From Hymenochaete sp. R1 (taxonomy: Eukaryota; Basidiomycota; Agaricomycetes; Hymenochaetales; Hymenochaetaceae), in contig JAFREE010000298.1 of NCBI GenBank assembly GCA_019400425.1, forward strand, positions 1-14,725: a stretch of DNA of 14,725 bases, given 5' to 3'. Positions 1-9,413 of this stretch are shown one piece after another. The notes under the pieces are model-generated. The model saw nothing but the letters and a program-made list of their open reading frames with translations, did not search any database and was not told the origin of the DNA. Each line of letters starts with the position of its first letter. Within the stretch, counting starts at the first letter, position 1. The translations under genes were made by a program, and so were the position numbers.

Positions 1-62
1 GTGTAATCTATGTCTAATGTTTCTTATTAATTACCGTTCGACCTGAATCAAATCGAACTGGA

Positions 63-679
63 GTAAGTCATAGTTTCATGGACTTCATTATCTCTGCACT
101 GACAGTCTACCTTTGTATATTCAGCACTGTCACATCACCACGGCAATCAAAATCTTGTTTCACTGTATCCAACGAGCTAAGTAGACCTCCTTTTTTGTAC
201 GGTGGCGAGCTACAGGGAGCCGGCACACTCTCTGTCACTCTTCATCGTATCTTTTTTCTTTTTGTAGTTATTACGGATGCTTACTAAAGATTGTTCTCTA
301 GAGGCTAGTTACGAGATCCGGTATTATTTCGGGTGAGAGATCGGTGAAAGGATTGGCATGCTTTGGTTTGATTTATGTACGTTAGCTCAAACTATTTCCC
401 CATTCCCTTCATACCGTGGCGAGCCTGGCCCACTCGTCATTGGTCATCGTTCTTTCTTTTCATCTTGTGATTCTTGTTTCTGAGTACTGCTAATGTCAAT
501 TTTTTTATTATTATATCCAGGATTAAGAAGCACTCTTGAATCGGAAGTGTCCTTTCTCTAGCTCCATTCGACTTGTGTCAGTATTATTTCCTCTTTCCCT
601 GTCCTTCGACGCTCGCTATTTGCTTCTCTCATGCATCTGTCCTTCACCTACTAACTTTTGTTTGTTCTATTTTCTGTAG
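63..679 (+). other. Intron-like modules inside left repeat
   Basis: Three intron-like blocks can be drawn on the plus strand. They are about 63-303 (GTAAGT to AG, with TTACTAAAG near the end), 377-520 (GTACGT to CCAG, with CTAAT) and 577-679 (GTCAGT to CTGTAG, with CTAAC). Short exon-like blocks of 73 nt (304-376) and 56 nt (521-576) lie between them. The same signals are present in the inverted copy. This suggests a spliced transcript, possibly non-coding, because no sustained reading frame joins the blocks convincingly. The reading is inferred from motifs and conservation only. Confidence 0.4.
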
Positions 680-827
680 TACTCGAAGGGGGTGCAGCTG
701 TCGTATTTACCGTTTGGTTATAGTTGTAGTTAACACATACATGTACTTTGGGATTCTTTTCTTCTTATTTATTTTATCTTTTGGAACTCCTCTGTTTTAG
801 TCGATCGAGTACCTGACAGTCCATTCT

Positions 828-859
828 CCTAACCCTAGCCCAACCATAGATTAACCCTT
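828..859 (+). repeat. Telomere-like motif in left repeat
   Basis: The stretch starts CCTAACCCTAGCCCAACC and ends TTAACCCTT. It is a degenerate run of CCCTAA-type units, the complement of TTAGGG, which is the usual basidiomycete telomere repeat. The equivalent stretch is kept in the right copy. It may be an interstitial telomere-like remnant or a chance C-rich run. Confidence 0.4.
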
Positions 860-1091
860 ACTACTTTAAGCGAGCAGTATTACTTTAGTCAAGTAGTTAC
901 CATATTAGTTCAATGTATTGGGACGCCTTCTTGCTTTACTACAACTACAACACTTCAACCATCAACCAATTTAGTTCACCTTCTGGTCAATTGCTGGAGG
1001 TATGTATGGAGGAGCAACTCATGCTTCTTTACAGTCCTCTCAACTCGAAATAGAGCGCCTCTATTCACCATTTACGTCGCTTCTGCTTTGA

Positions 1092-1563
1092 GGACACAAA
1101 GTTTGCTTCATTCAAGTTTTCGTACACTTCGTAATAATCGCAAACTCTGATCATCCCCAACAATTTCAATCGTTCAAGTCATTTACTTTTCCGCTGAGTA
1201 TTTATCAGGTAGACGTTCCTTGTATTCCGAATTGATAATGATAACTAGAATGCATACATTATCGTACTAGGGTGGACACTTGTTCCACTATCCAACATTC
1301 TGGCGGTTGAATCATCCACGGACTAAATTCACGCGAGACAGTGTGATCAGAAACCTCGTGGTGAGACAGAGACAATATGAAAATATCAACTTCAAGAGAG
1401 GGGTTTCATTAATTTTGTGAACCGAAGGGAACGACATTGCCGAACGGGCTCAATTCGGTTGGCACGCGTCGCGGTCGCGGATTCGTGTCCAGCTGTAACT
1501 TAACAACAACCAACCCACACTCCCCTCCGTGCTTCATCGTCTGGATTCTCATACGACGGGAAT
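1092..1563 (+). promoter_or_regulatory. Upstream region of the Hook gene
   Basis: This is 472 bp between the left repeat and the Hook start codon, and no gene was recognised in it. Visible elements are an ACGCGT hexamer at 1464-1469 (the sequence of an MCB-type element) in a short GC-rich patch, and a perfect 7-bp inverted repeat, AACCGAA at 1421-1427 with TTCGGTT at 1454-1460. The last 60 bases before the ATG are rich in C and T, as is common in fungal 5' leaders. Function is inferred from position. Confidence 0.45.
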
Positions 1564-4500
1564 ATGCTAGAAGACGATTTCCGGGAGCAAGATGCATTTC
1601 TCGAGCTACTTTCGACCTTCGAGCCAGAGCAGAAAGCACTCACAGTTCCAGACTTGAGCGATGGTGCACCTCTACTCCCTGTCCTTCAAACTGTGTAAGC
1701 TTGCATTAGATTTGCTCGTACATGACAATATATGCTGATATACATACCCTCTACAGTGACCCAGAATACTTCAGACAGCCTTCATCCTCTTCCTCCCAAG
1801 GCTCGGATAACTGGGCATTACGGTTCAACGCACTCAAGCGGCTGTATCGACTCATGACCCAGTACCTCACAGACGTGCTTAAGCAACCTCCATCGATAAT
1901 GAGCTCCCTTGAAGTCCCGGATTTACAGGCGATGGCTAAGGACTATGATCCTACTGCGACTCTTGCCATGTGCAGACTTACGATCGTAATAGCGGTGCAG
2001 AGCCAGAGCAATAGAGATATTATTGAGAGAATACAGAAGCTACAGGCAAGGGACCAGCATTGCTTGATGATGTCTATTGAAAATGTGAGTGTGTCTTTCG
2101 CTCATTGTGAACTTCGCGCTCTGACGAGTCTGTTTGTAAATCTGTAGTCTATGAAGAATTTCAAAACGAAGGAAGAAACGACCACAGCTGGTGCTAGCGA
2201 TATGAATGAGTGCGTTTTGTCATCACGGTGTATAGTGCCCGACTAACATGGCTCTCCACAGTGACGACCATTACTACCAAATCCAGTCAGAACGAAGCCG
2301 GGTGTTATCCGAGAAGGAGAGCTTAGAGACCGTATATCGACAACTACTTGAAGAGCACCGGACATTGCAGACCAATTATGATGATACCGTTGCTGAGAAG
2401 GAAGAAATACTTTCTCGTCTAAAAGATGTCGACTCGGAAAGGGATGACAGGAGAAACGACAGGGCAGACAATGCAATGAGAGCAGAGATTGATAGGTTAC
2501 GCTCGGATCTGTGAGTAATGACTCTGGATGTGATCACGTTCGACTGTTAATCAAGACAATTAGACAGAAGAGCGAAGACAACCTGAATATGACCGAAGCG
2601 GAACTTGAGAAACAGAATCGTGCTGTCGAAGACTTACGACATAGATGCGACGAACTTCAAGAACAAGCGGATGAAGCAGTACGATTGAAGGACCAAGTGG
2701 ATGAGTACGTTCATTCTCTTATTTATGTCGTCTTATCTTATGAAGCTCTTCTATCTAGATACCGACACGCTGCAGATCGGCTTCAGAAAACGGAGAACGT
2801 GATGGAAAAGTACAAGAAGAAACTTGAAGAAGGCTCAGACCTTCGGAGACGTATAAAGGTACGTCTCGAAGTGGTTCCGAAGTAAAATTCTTACGTTTCT
2901 GCAGGCTCTAGAGGACCAGAACGCATCGCTAGTTGACAAGAATGCCTCCTTAGAGGAGGAGTACAAGAAAGTTTCCAACTTCAAGCCTCTTCTAGAATCT
3001 TACAAATACCAAGTCGGCGATCTTGAGACGAGGGTGTCGGCGAAGAGCAAGGAAATCGATGGTTTGAAATTCGAGCTCGATCAGTCGCGCACACTCCTTA
3101 AGATTGCACAAGACGAGAAACAGAAGGATGACGAAGCGCTCGAGCTCTACCAAGAAAGAGTAAAGGAACTGGAACTCACTTCTATGCGCCCCATCAGCAA
3201 ACCTGCTCCAAGAGTTGGTGCTTCTGATTCAACAGATATTATGGCGTCGCCTCTCGCACCTTCGCCCAGCCAAGACGACTTTGCGACGACTCATGGGCTT
3301 GGTGGCGAGTTGGATGATGCGCTGTCGGGTCGGACTATGACGGATCTCAAGCTCGAAATCAGGAAGCTAAAGCGAGACATAGAAGCGGCGAGGACGAACC
3401 AGGCAGACTCAAGTCGCATCTTGGTGCTTGAGAACTTGTTGGAGGATGCAAATCGGATGAAGGCGCGGTATGAGGCCGACTACCTCGCGGCGCACCGGGA
3501 AAAGCTTGTATTACAGAGAGATCTTGAAGAGATTCGAAGCGGAAAGTCTCTGGGAGACGGGTATGTATTGGTCATCACTTTGCTCATCCCAACGCAGCTC
3601 CTAACTATCCCCGTAGAGCCGAGGCTGCGATTGCCTTACGACAACGGCTGAATGAGGCTGTTGACGAGCTCGATAGCCTCAGGAAGGCACACGCCGAACT
3701 CGAAGTGCAACACGAAAGCCAGGCTAAAGAGCTGACTATTGCAAAATCAGATTGTGAGCGCTTTTGTTCTATATCGTGAATAAAAGACAGACTGATCATG
3801 GGCTCCAGTGAACCTTGTGAACAAGGATCAGCTCGAAATTCTCAGTTCGCTGCGCGAGTCTGTCAACGAGGATAAAGCAGCACTCGAAGAAGACTTGAAG
3901 AAAACGCATAACCAGATCAAGGATCTCTCCGATAAGAACAAAATGCAGCTTGAACAAATCAATGGGTTGCTTTTGGAAAAGATCACGCTCCAAAGCGAAG
4001 GTATTGGCCAGAGGGAAAAGATGCTTGAAAGAGAGCGAAATTTCAGGTAAGAATTTCTAATGATATAGACGGTACGAAATGTTAACGCAGGTAACAGCGA
4101 TCTTCGTGCCTCGCTCAATGGGAAGGATGTTCCGGAGGATGTGAAAGCCAGAATGTTAAAGATGCATGAAGATACTGTCGTGCTGAAGGAACAGCTATCC
4201 ACAACTCAGAGCAAGTTAACAAAGGCCAAGGCAGTATGTGATCATATCGAGTCAAAAAGAGAATTCTTAGTTTAACGATTATGCTTTTCAGTTCATCAAA
4301 CAGCAGGACAAACTCTTTCGCGCAGAAAATGCTCGTTCAAATGCCGGATCTCCTGTAATTCTTTTCTCAACCTCCGCAAATGCGATACTTACTGGTTGTC
4401 AGGGCATGTCGGATGATGAAGTCACTCTCACTAAAGGCCAATCCAAAATTTTCGAAGACGAAATTGAGCGACTCAAGGTGACCTTCCTAATTTTTTCAAC

Positions 4501-4714
4501 AAAAACCAAATGACTAATTTCGATACAGAAAACACTCAAAGAAATGCAAAGGCGATACGCCATGGAACAACGAACAATGCTGCAAGCAGTACAGGCTATC
4601 GGTGACCAACGATTTGCTGAGAACCTCTCATCGCAGGGACAAGCGCAGAAATATGGACCGACAAGCTGGCTTGCGCGGCAAAGAAAAAACAGCAGCTTGA
4701 TTTCGAGTTTATGA
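1564..4714 (+). CDS. hok1: Hook-family dynein/dynactin cargo adaptor
   Basis: Hook proteins link dynein-dynactin (and kinesin-3) to early endosomes on microtubules. Thirteen exons join in frame to 833 aa: 1564-1694, 1757-2084, 2148-2209, 2262-2510, 2564-2704, 2759-2858, 2905-3560, 3617-3753, 3809-4046, 4098-4233, 4292-4354, 4403-4477 and 4529-4714. Residues 1-150 resemble the Hook N-terminal fold: a FLELLSTF-like opening, DNWALRFNALKRLYRLM, then a VPDLQAMAK segment. Residues from about 165 to 800 are heptad-rich coiled coil, including LKDQVDEYRHAADRLQKTE and broken near residues 390-440 by a Pro/Ser-rich stretch. The C terminus carries PTSWLARQR (816-824), a family hallmark. The length fits the family (about 700-850 aa). 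The ATG at 1564 was chosen because it places the helical start of the Hook domain correctly. Product identity is strong; individual splice sites were chosen by frame and homology from memory. Confidence 0.92.
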
Positions 4715-5069
4715 GCTCGGAGTGACCGTTCTGGGATTGTGATGGAATTTAACGATAGCATATGAAGGCATTCACTCGGATGGAATTTCTTTTCTTGTAG
4801 AATTCACTTGTACTAGATATACCCTACAGTATCATGAGTAACGGAAGCTGGCTATGCTTTATTCTAATTCTTCAGGACTGTTGCAAAGGTCATTTGTGCG
4901 ACTGCGAGCGGAGGCGCTGCAGCCTGTGTGTTCATCATTTGACGGCGGGAGTTTAGTCATCGACGCGGCGCGGCATCTGCGGTCGGTGCTCGTCACCATT
5001 AGTTACTCTCTCACTCTCACCACCATTCCTCACGTACTCGCTTCTTCCTCAAACAATTCCTGGGTTCAC
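4715..5069 (+). promoter_or_regulatory. Intergenic: Hook 3' end and CDC50 promoter
   Basis: This is 355 bp between two genes in the same direction. No further gene was recognised. The first part is AT-rich and should hold the Hook 3' UTR. The second part has a GC-rich patch (about 4905-4990), then a C/T-rich leader with repeated TCAC and TCTC before the CDC50 ATG, typical of fungal 5' UTRs. No clear TATA box was identified at a fixed distance from the start. Confidence 0.4.
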
Positions 5070-6632
5070 ATGGGTCTCTTCAGGCGGAGGGGAAATAACA
5101 ATAGCAATGAGAACGAAGATGCATCCTCTTCAGATCAACAGACGAAGCAAAAGGGTGGCTGGAGGAGACCAGCCAGTGAGTGTTTCTAGTTGCGGACTGG
5201 CTTGCGAAGAAGCTCACAACTCTTCCTCTTCTCACTCAAGATACGGCATTCAAGCAGCAGCGCTTGAAAGCATGGCAGCCTATTCTGACTCCAAAGACCG
5301 TCTTGCCTACATTGTTCATTATAGCCATTCTCTTTGGCCCCATAGGTGGACTCCTGATCTGGGGAAGCAGTCTCGTATGTCGGCTTGTTTCATGTCGACT
5401 CAGTAACTCTATTGACAGCTTGACCACTTCCCTCGATCTTGAATAGGTCAGTGAGATCACACTAGACTACACAGACTGTGATACGCTCCCGAACTCCGAA
5501 TCCTCTACCGACCTCACCTTCTCCGACATGCCTACGTTCAACTACCGGCTACGCTCGAGCAAAGCCGACTCAAACCCGGGAACACCCCAATGGGCGTTCT
5601 TCAACGATACGTCTAGCACCAACGTCAGCACCCAAGCGACATGTACCATGCAATTTGACGTCCCCTTCGATCTACCCGCAACCGTGCTCCTATACTACAA
5701 GCTCACGAACTTCTACCAGAATCACCGGCGGTACGTAAAGAGCATCAATACGGACCAGTTAACTGGAAAGAATGTATCGACGAGTGATTTGGAATCCTCG
5801 GATTGTAAGCCGCTGGCGTTGTTCTCGAACGACACGGTGACCAACAAGAAGATCTGGCCGTGTGGGTTAATTGCCAACTCGTTGTTCAATGGTACATTTT
5901 CCCCCTTTCCTTTCAAATTCGACGGTGGCGAGGCTCGCTCGTATCACTAATCATTATTCTCATTAATAGATACCATCAACCTCTCTCTGTCCCCCGTTTC
6001 TTCGGACGACTCCACCTATACTTTCTCGGATACAGGCATTGCCTGGCCGGGCGAAGCCAAAAAATACGCTTCGCGTCCGGGCCACGATCTCTCCGAGATC
6101 GTGCCACCCCCAGGCTGGCAGGCACGTTTTCCTAATGGGTACACTGAGGAGAACCTGCCCAATCTACACACGGATGAGCATTTCCAGAACTGGATGCGCA
6201 CGGCGGGCTTGCCAACGTTCACGAAGTTGTATGGAAGGAATGATGCGGATACGCTCAAAGCGGGCACGTATCAGATCAGCGTGAACATGAGTACGTTTAT
6301 AATTATTTTTGCTTGATATCTTATTCATGAGAGAATACTTATCAATTATTTTTGGTAGACTTCCCTGTGAAACCTTACAAGGGTACTAAGTCTCTCGTTA
6401 TTTCGACGGTGTCATGGATGGGCGGCAAGAATCCTTTCCTTGGTTGGGCTTACGTCGCTGCTGCTGGAGTCTTCGTCCTGCTTGGTATCGCTGGTCTTGT
6501 CCGCCATCTCATCAAACCAAGGTGCGCCGTCCCTTCTTTTCCACAAACATCTCAGATATACTCATTGTGTCTTGCTCGCCTTTTATCTACAGACGCCTTG
6601 GAGATATGTCGCTGCTCTCATGGAGTCGATGA
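5070..6632 (+). CDS. CDC50: CDC50/LEM3 P4-ATPase (flippase) beta subunit
   Basis: CDC50 proteins pair with P4-ATPases, help them leave the ER, and are needed for flipping phospholipids to the cytosolic leaflet of plasma, Golgi and endosomal membranes. Six exons give 402 aa: 5070-5175, 5241-5374, 5447-5891, 5970-6290, 6359-6521 and 6593-6632. A basic, Ser/Asn-rich N-tail is followed by the family signature [20 protein letters not shown] (36-55). Transmembrane segment 1 lies at about 57-77 and segment 2 at about 362-383. Between them is a long lumenal domain with several N-glycosylation sequons (NDT, NVS, NLS) and cysteines. [13 protein letters not shown] is another family motif. The protein ends [13 protein letters not shown], encoded by a 40-nt last exon. 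Length is normal (about 360-420 aa) and no defect is seen. Which fungal paralogue it is (Cdc50, Lem3 or Crf1 type) cannot be told here. Confidence 0.95.
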
Positions 6633-6864
6633 TTCCTACTACTCTATCTCCTTTTCTTCAAAGAGCCATAATGACAACCCTCGAAGACCCCCTAAGACTG
6701 TTTTTGTATGCCATATCCGTACACTCTCACTGGTTTTTAGATATTTATCCAATTCGATCTCCCTTCTTTGTCTATTGCATGACGGTCGACGATTGTCTAA
6801 AAGCGAGTAAACTATCAAAGATGCCGATGTAGACTGCACCAGAACCCGTCTACTCGTACTTCAC
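6633..6864. other. Convergent intergenic region, CDC50/RTCA
   Basis: This is 232 bp between two converging stop codons. It must hold both 3' UTRs and polyadenylation signals. No gene or clear poly(A) hexamer stands out. The close tail-to-tail spacing means the two transcripts may overlap. Confidence 0.5.
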
Positions 6865-8978
6865 TCATCCCGCAACTAATTCACGTACAAATGGTGCGAT
6901 ATTCCGTCTCCCACTTCCACTTCCGACTTCCTTATACACATCACCACCCTTCCCATCCCGCCCCTCAACCCCAACACTAAAACACTTCAACACAATTCCT
7001 TCCTCTTTCCCTCCTTCACTACTCTCCTCAACCTCAAATAAACACCCAACCAAACACTCCGCAACCCACATCGCCGTCCTCGTGTGCAATGTCAGTCCTT
7101 CTTCACCGCCCACGCGGATGGCACTCCACCCGTTCGCGAGGGCCATGAATATGATGAGTTGGTCTTGCATGTGGGTGTCTACGGTGCTAGGTAAGCGTCT
7201 ACTTGGTTGTGTGTTCGGTTTTAAGGATGGGGAGGAGTTGGAGCTGGTATGGTAAGGAAGAGGAAGGAAGGGGAGGAGCTCCTGAGCAGCGAGCGAGCCC
7301 GTGCGCCGGGCGGGGGTGCCTTTGGTGCCGGATGAAGAGGCACCGAAGAGGAGAGGAAAGGGGCGTGCATGTGTTGCTTGTGTCTGGGAGGGATTGGTGC
7401 TTGTACTGGTTTGAGTCACATTTGGGGCTGCAGCTGAAGTAAATCCAGAAGGAGAGATGGAAGCTAAGAGGAAGATCCCTGACCCAGCTCCGGGTCCTGT
7501 CTTTGGGTTTACTTCTCCCCTGATTTCAACATTTACCTGCATTTGAGCATCTGTATCCATTTCCTTAGCCATGTTCACGTCACCCTCCCAAAAATGAGGC
7601 AAGCGGGATCCCAACACCCCCATCGCGCCCTCCCTCATCTCATTCCCGATCCGAGCAGGTAATCCGCGAACGAATGCCGTACCTTCGATCTTAACGCGAG
7701 TTTGTTTGCGTTCGCTTGGACCCGCCCCTCCTCCATGTGCTTCTGGGGCAACAAGGTCGATGGGACGAAGGTACTCGCCCTTCCGGAGCGCGGGGATACG
7801 TGCACGGAGGATGCCTCCGCCTTTGGGGTAGAACCCTCTCTTGATAATATCGAGAGAGATGTCTTCGGATGTGTGGGCGCCAGGATCAGGTTCGTCGTCC
7901 GAATCTAAAGCAGTGGGTTGTGAAGCTGAGGCTCGAGGCAGTGGAAGGATGTGGGCGCGCAGGAGGGGGAGGAGGACACGTTGGGTGTAGTCTGCATGGG
8001 GGGCATATGAAGCATTCGTACCGCCGTAGAGGGTTAGAACTGAGTGTATCAGCGTTGGTGTTTCTTGTTCTAGAGGCTGTTTACCGGTACTAGATGCCGC
8101 TCGTTTGAAAGGTGCTTTTTTGATATCACTTGCTCCAGCTCCAATGTAAGTGCCGGTGGTACCGCCCGTGGTTAGATATTCATCGAGCCCTTTGGCACCA
8201 TCTTTATACTCGATCGTACCTGAGTCTGCAGGGATGTTAGCTTCCACATTCATATCCATGCATGTCCTTGACACTGGTTCGTCCTCCACATCCAAATCCA
8301 AAGCAACCGCACTTTGCGTACGACGCCGTTTGAAACTCGGTCCTTCCGATCCCCAAGAGGTTTCTTGCCCACTTCCACTGGCAGGATGGCCATCTTGATC
8401 TTCAGGTTGGCCAGTTTCCTCGTATTCTTCTGAGGTAGCAAATAGCAGACAAGGCAGCGCCACCTGATACAACAACGTTGTCGCCCCAGCTGTAGCCACA
8501 TCGGCGTCATAATGACCGACCTGAGGGCTAGACTGCGGACAGAATAGAATGGAGCTGGATCCTTGTGATATGCCCTGGGTGCGTGCGTTACATGCGGATG
8601 CCACGAGTTGGATGCCTGGTGAACGGAGACGGATGTTAGCGAGATGAAAAAAGGCTTCTAGAAGTATTTGGGAGATAGGAGTATGATATGAATAGTAAAC
8701 AGAAACAGAAATAGAATAAGGTAAGGTAGGTAAGGTTGCCGATGACCATGGACGGTAGTGAAGTTCACGACGAAAGGCTCACCAGCAACGTGCTGAGCTT
8801 TTAGTCCGGCGCCTTTTGGACGATTATGTCTGATTTTGGAGATACGGACTGGGATCTTTTGGATGGCGGAGAGGGCGACTGCATTGCGAAGGAGCTGGCC
8901 GCCGCCTTCGAGGGTGCTGCCGTTGAGGTCGACGCCGGTGAAGGGCGCGTCGGGGTTGGACGCGTCGTTGGAGGACAT
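6865..8978 (-). CDS. RTCA: RNA 3'-terminal phosphate cyclase with internal insertion
   Basis: RtcA-type cyclases convert an RNA 3'-phosphate to a 2',3'-cyclic phosphate through an adenylated histidine. Two exons, 8978-8783 and 8615-6865, join in frame to 648 aa; the 167-nt intron is the longest coding intron here. Family landmarks in order are EGGGQLLRN (24-32), AQHVAG at the splice junction (61-66), YGGTN (261-265), RGFYPKGGG (324-332), MQDQLIIFMALANG (548-561) and LHTRTA (575-580), whose His576 fits the AMP-accepting position. Canonical members are about 340-370 aa; this one is longer mainly because of an acidic, Ser/Gly-rich insert at about 127-252 with a basic FKRRRTQS patch, plus smaller low-complexity loops. 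Start ATG 8978 is the first ATG of the frame; upstream in-frame codons contain no ATG before the promoter. The related Rcl1 family is less likely because the histidine and QDQLIIFMALA motifs are present. Confidence 0.88.
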
Positions 8979-9413
8979 GTGTTGCGTACCGCTTGACGCT
9001 TGACTCGTTGCAAACTCTGACCTCGACGATGATGACGACCACTCAACTGACAACTACATTGCTTCGTGTTCTTTGTTTTGACTCCATCAACTCCATCAAG
9101 CCATCGATAATGATCACATCTTAAGGTCACGGATGAAATTGATGCTGCGCTTTGAACCTAGCAAGAATAATGACGACGAAACAAAATGCGCAGCGCCCTT
9201 CTTTCGGCCGTAGGCTTTCGGACCCTGGTCTATCTTTGTTCTTATTCAATTGGCCAGGGAGTGAGTGTATGCGTTTTAATTTTAATACGGGTTCTGATGT
9301 TCAGTCGGTTTATTTATAGAAGTGCGTCATAGACTATCTCGCGCATATAAGCATCCCCACCCTGGGCGTCATCTCGATCTCCCCCATCCTGCTCCTCTTT
9401 CTTTCCTCCCACC
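8979..9413. promoter_or_regulatory. Divergent promoter region, RTCA/GAD
   Basis: This is 435 bp between two start codons that point away from each other, so it should drive both genes. On the GAD side there is a TATA-like element at 9346-9350 and a C/T-rich leader of about 60 nt before the ATG. An inverted CCAAT (ATTGG) lies at 9249-9253. No gene was recognised inside. Confidence 0.6.
9346..9350 (+). promoter_or_regulatory. TATA-like element of GAD
   Basis: TATAA within GCATATAAGC lies 64 nt upstream of the GAD start codon, followed by a pyrimidine-rich leader. The distance and context suit a fungal TATA box with a short 5' UTR. Confidence 0.5.

Larger units (their letters stand above)
1..1091 (+). 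repeat. Left copy of ~1.1-kb inverted repeat
   Basis: This stretch matches the reverse complement of 13632-14725 almost end to end, at roughly 85-90% identity by eye with only small indels. The match begins at the first bases of the window (TGTAATCTATGT from position 2) and stays clear up to about TTCTGCTTTGA at 1091; weaker similarity may run to about 1130. The sequence is AT- and pyrimidine-rich with no convincing protein. It carries ordered splice-like signals: GTAAGT at 63, an acceptor near 303, GTACGT at 377, CCAG at 517-520, GTCAGT at 577, CTAAC plus TTTCTGTAG ending at 679, and GTATGT at 1000. It also has a telomere-like stretch at 828-859. No transposase or reverse transcriptase is seen. 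It could be a non-autonomous dispersed element, a solo LTR-like sequence or a duplicated non-coding gene; target-site duplications cannot be checked because the outer flank is missing. Confidence 0.9.

Noticed and set aside
78..287. Open frame near the outer end of the left repeat, similar to 14510-14695
   Set aside because: The right copy is stopped early and the region lies inside an intron-like block, so coding is unlikely.
573..800. Hydrophobic open frame in the left repeat with a counterpart at 13923-14114 in the right copy
   Set aside because: The frame runs across a splice-like intron, the two versions have different starts, and five of six differences in the shared part change the amino acid. 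This gives no sign of selection for a protein.
1440..1492. tRNA-like appearance upstream of Hook (an A-box-like GGCTCAATTCGG and a B-box-like GATTCGTGTCC)
   Set aside because: No acceptor stem or D-stem pairs, and the B-box has two mismatches at usually fixed positions. It is probably chance in a GC-rich leader.
3828..4202. Antisense open frames over the Hook gene, also at 3605-3799 and 4399-4761
   Set aside because: They lie opposite well supported Hook exons and show no family features; they are shadows of the coiled-coil codon pattern.
7203..8093. Several plus-strand open frames opposite RTCA
   Set aside because: The minus strand has a continuous frame with cyclase motifs throughout; the plus-strand frames are short and have no recognisable features.
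8979..9053. Extended N terminus for RTCA upstream of 8978
   Set aside because: The frame is open but contains no ATG; the extension would need a TTG start.
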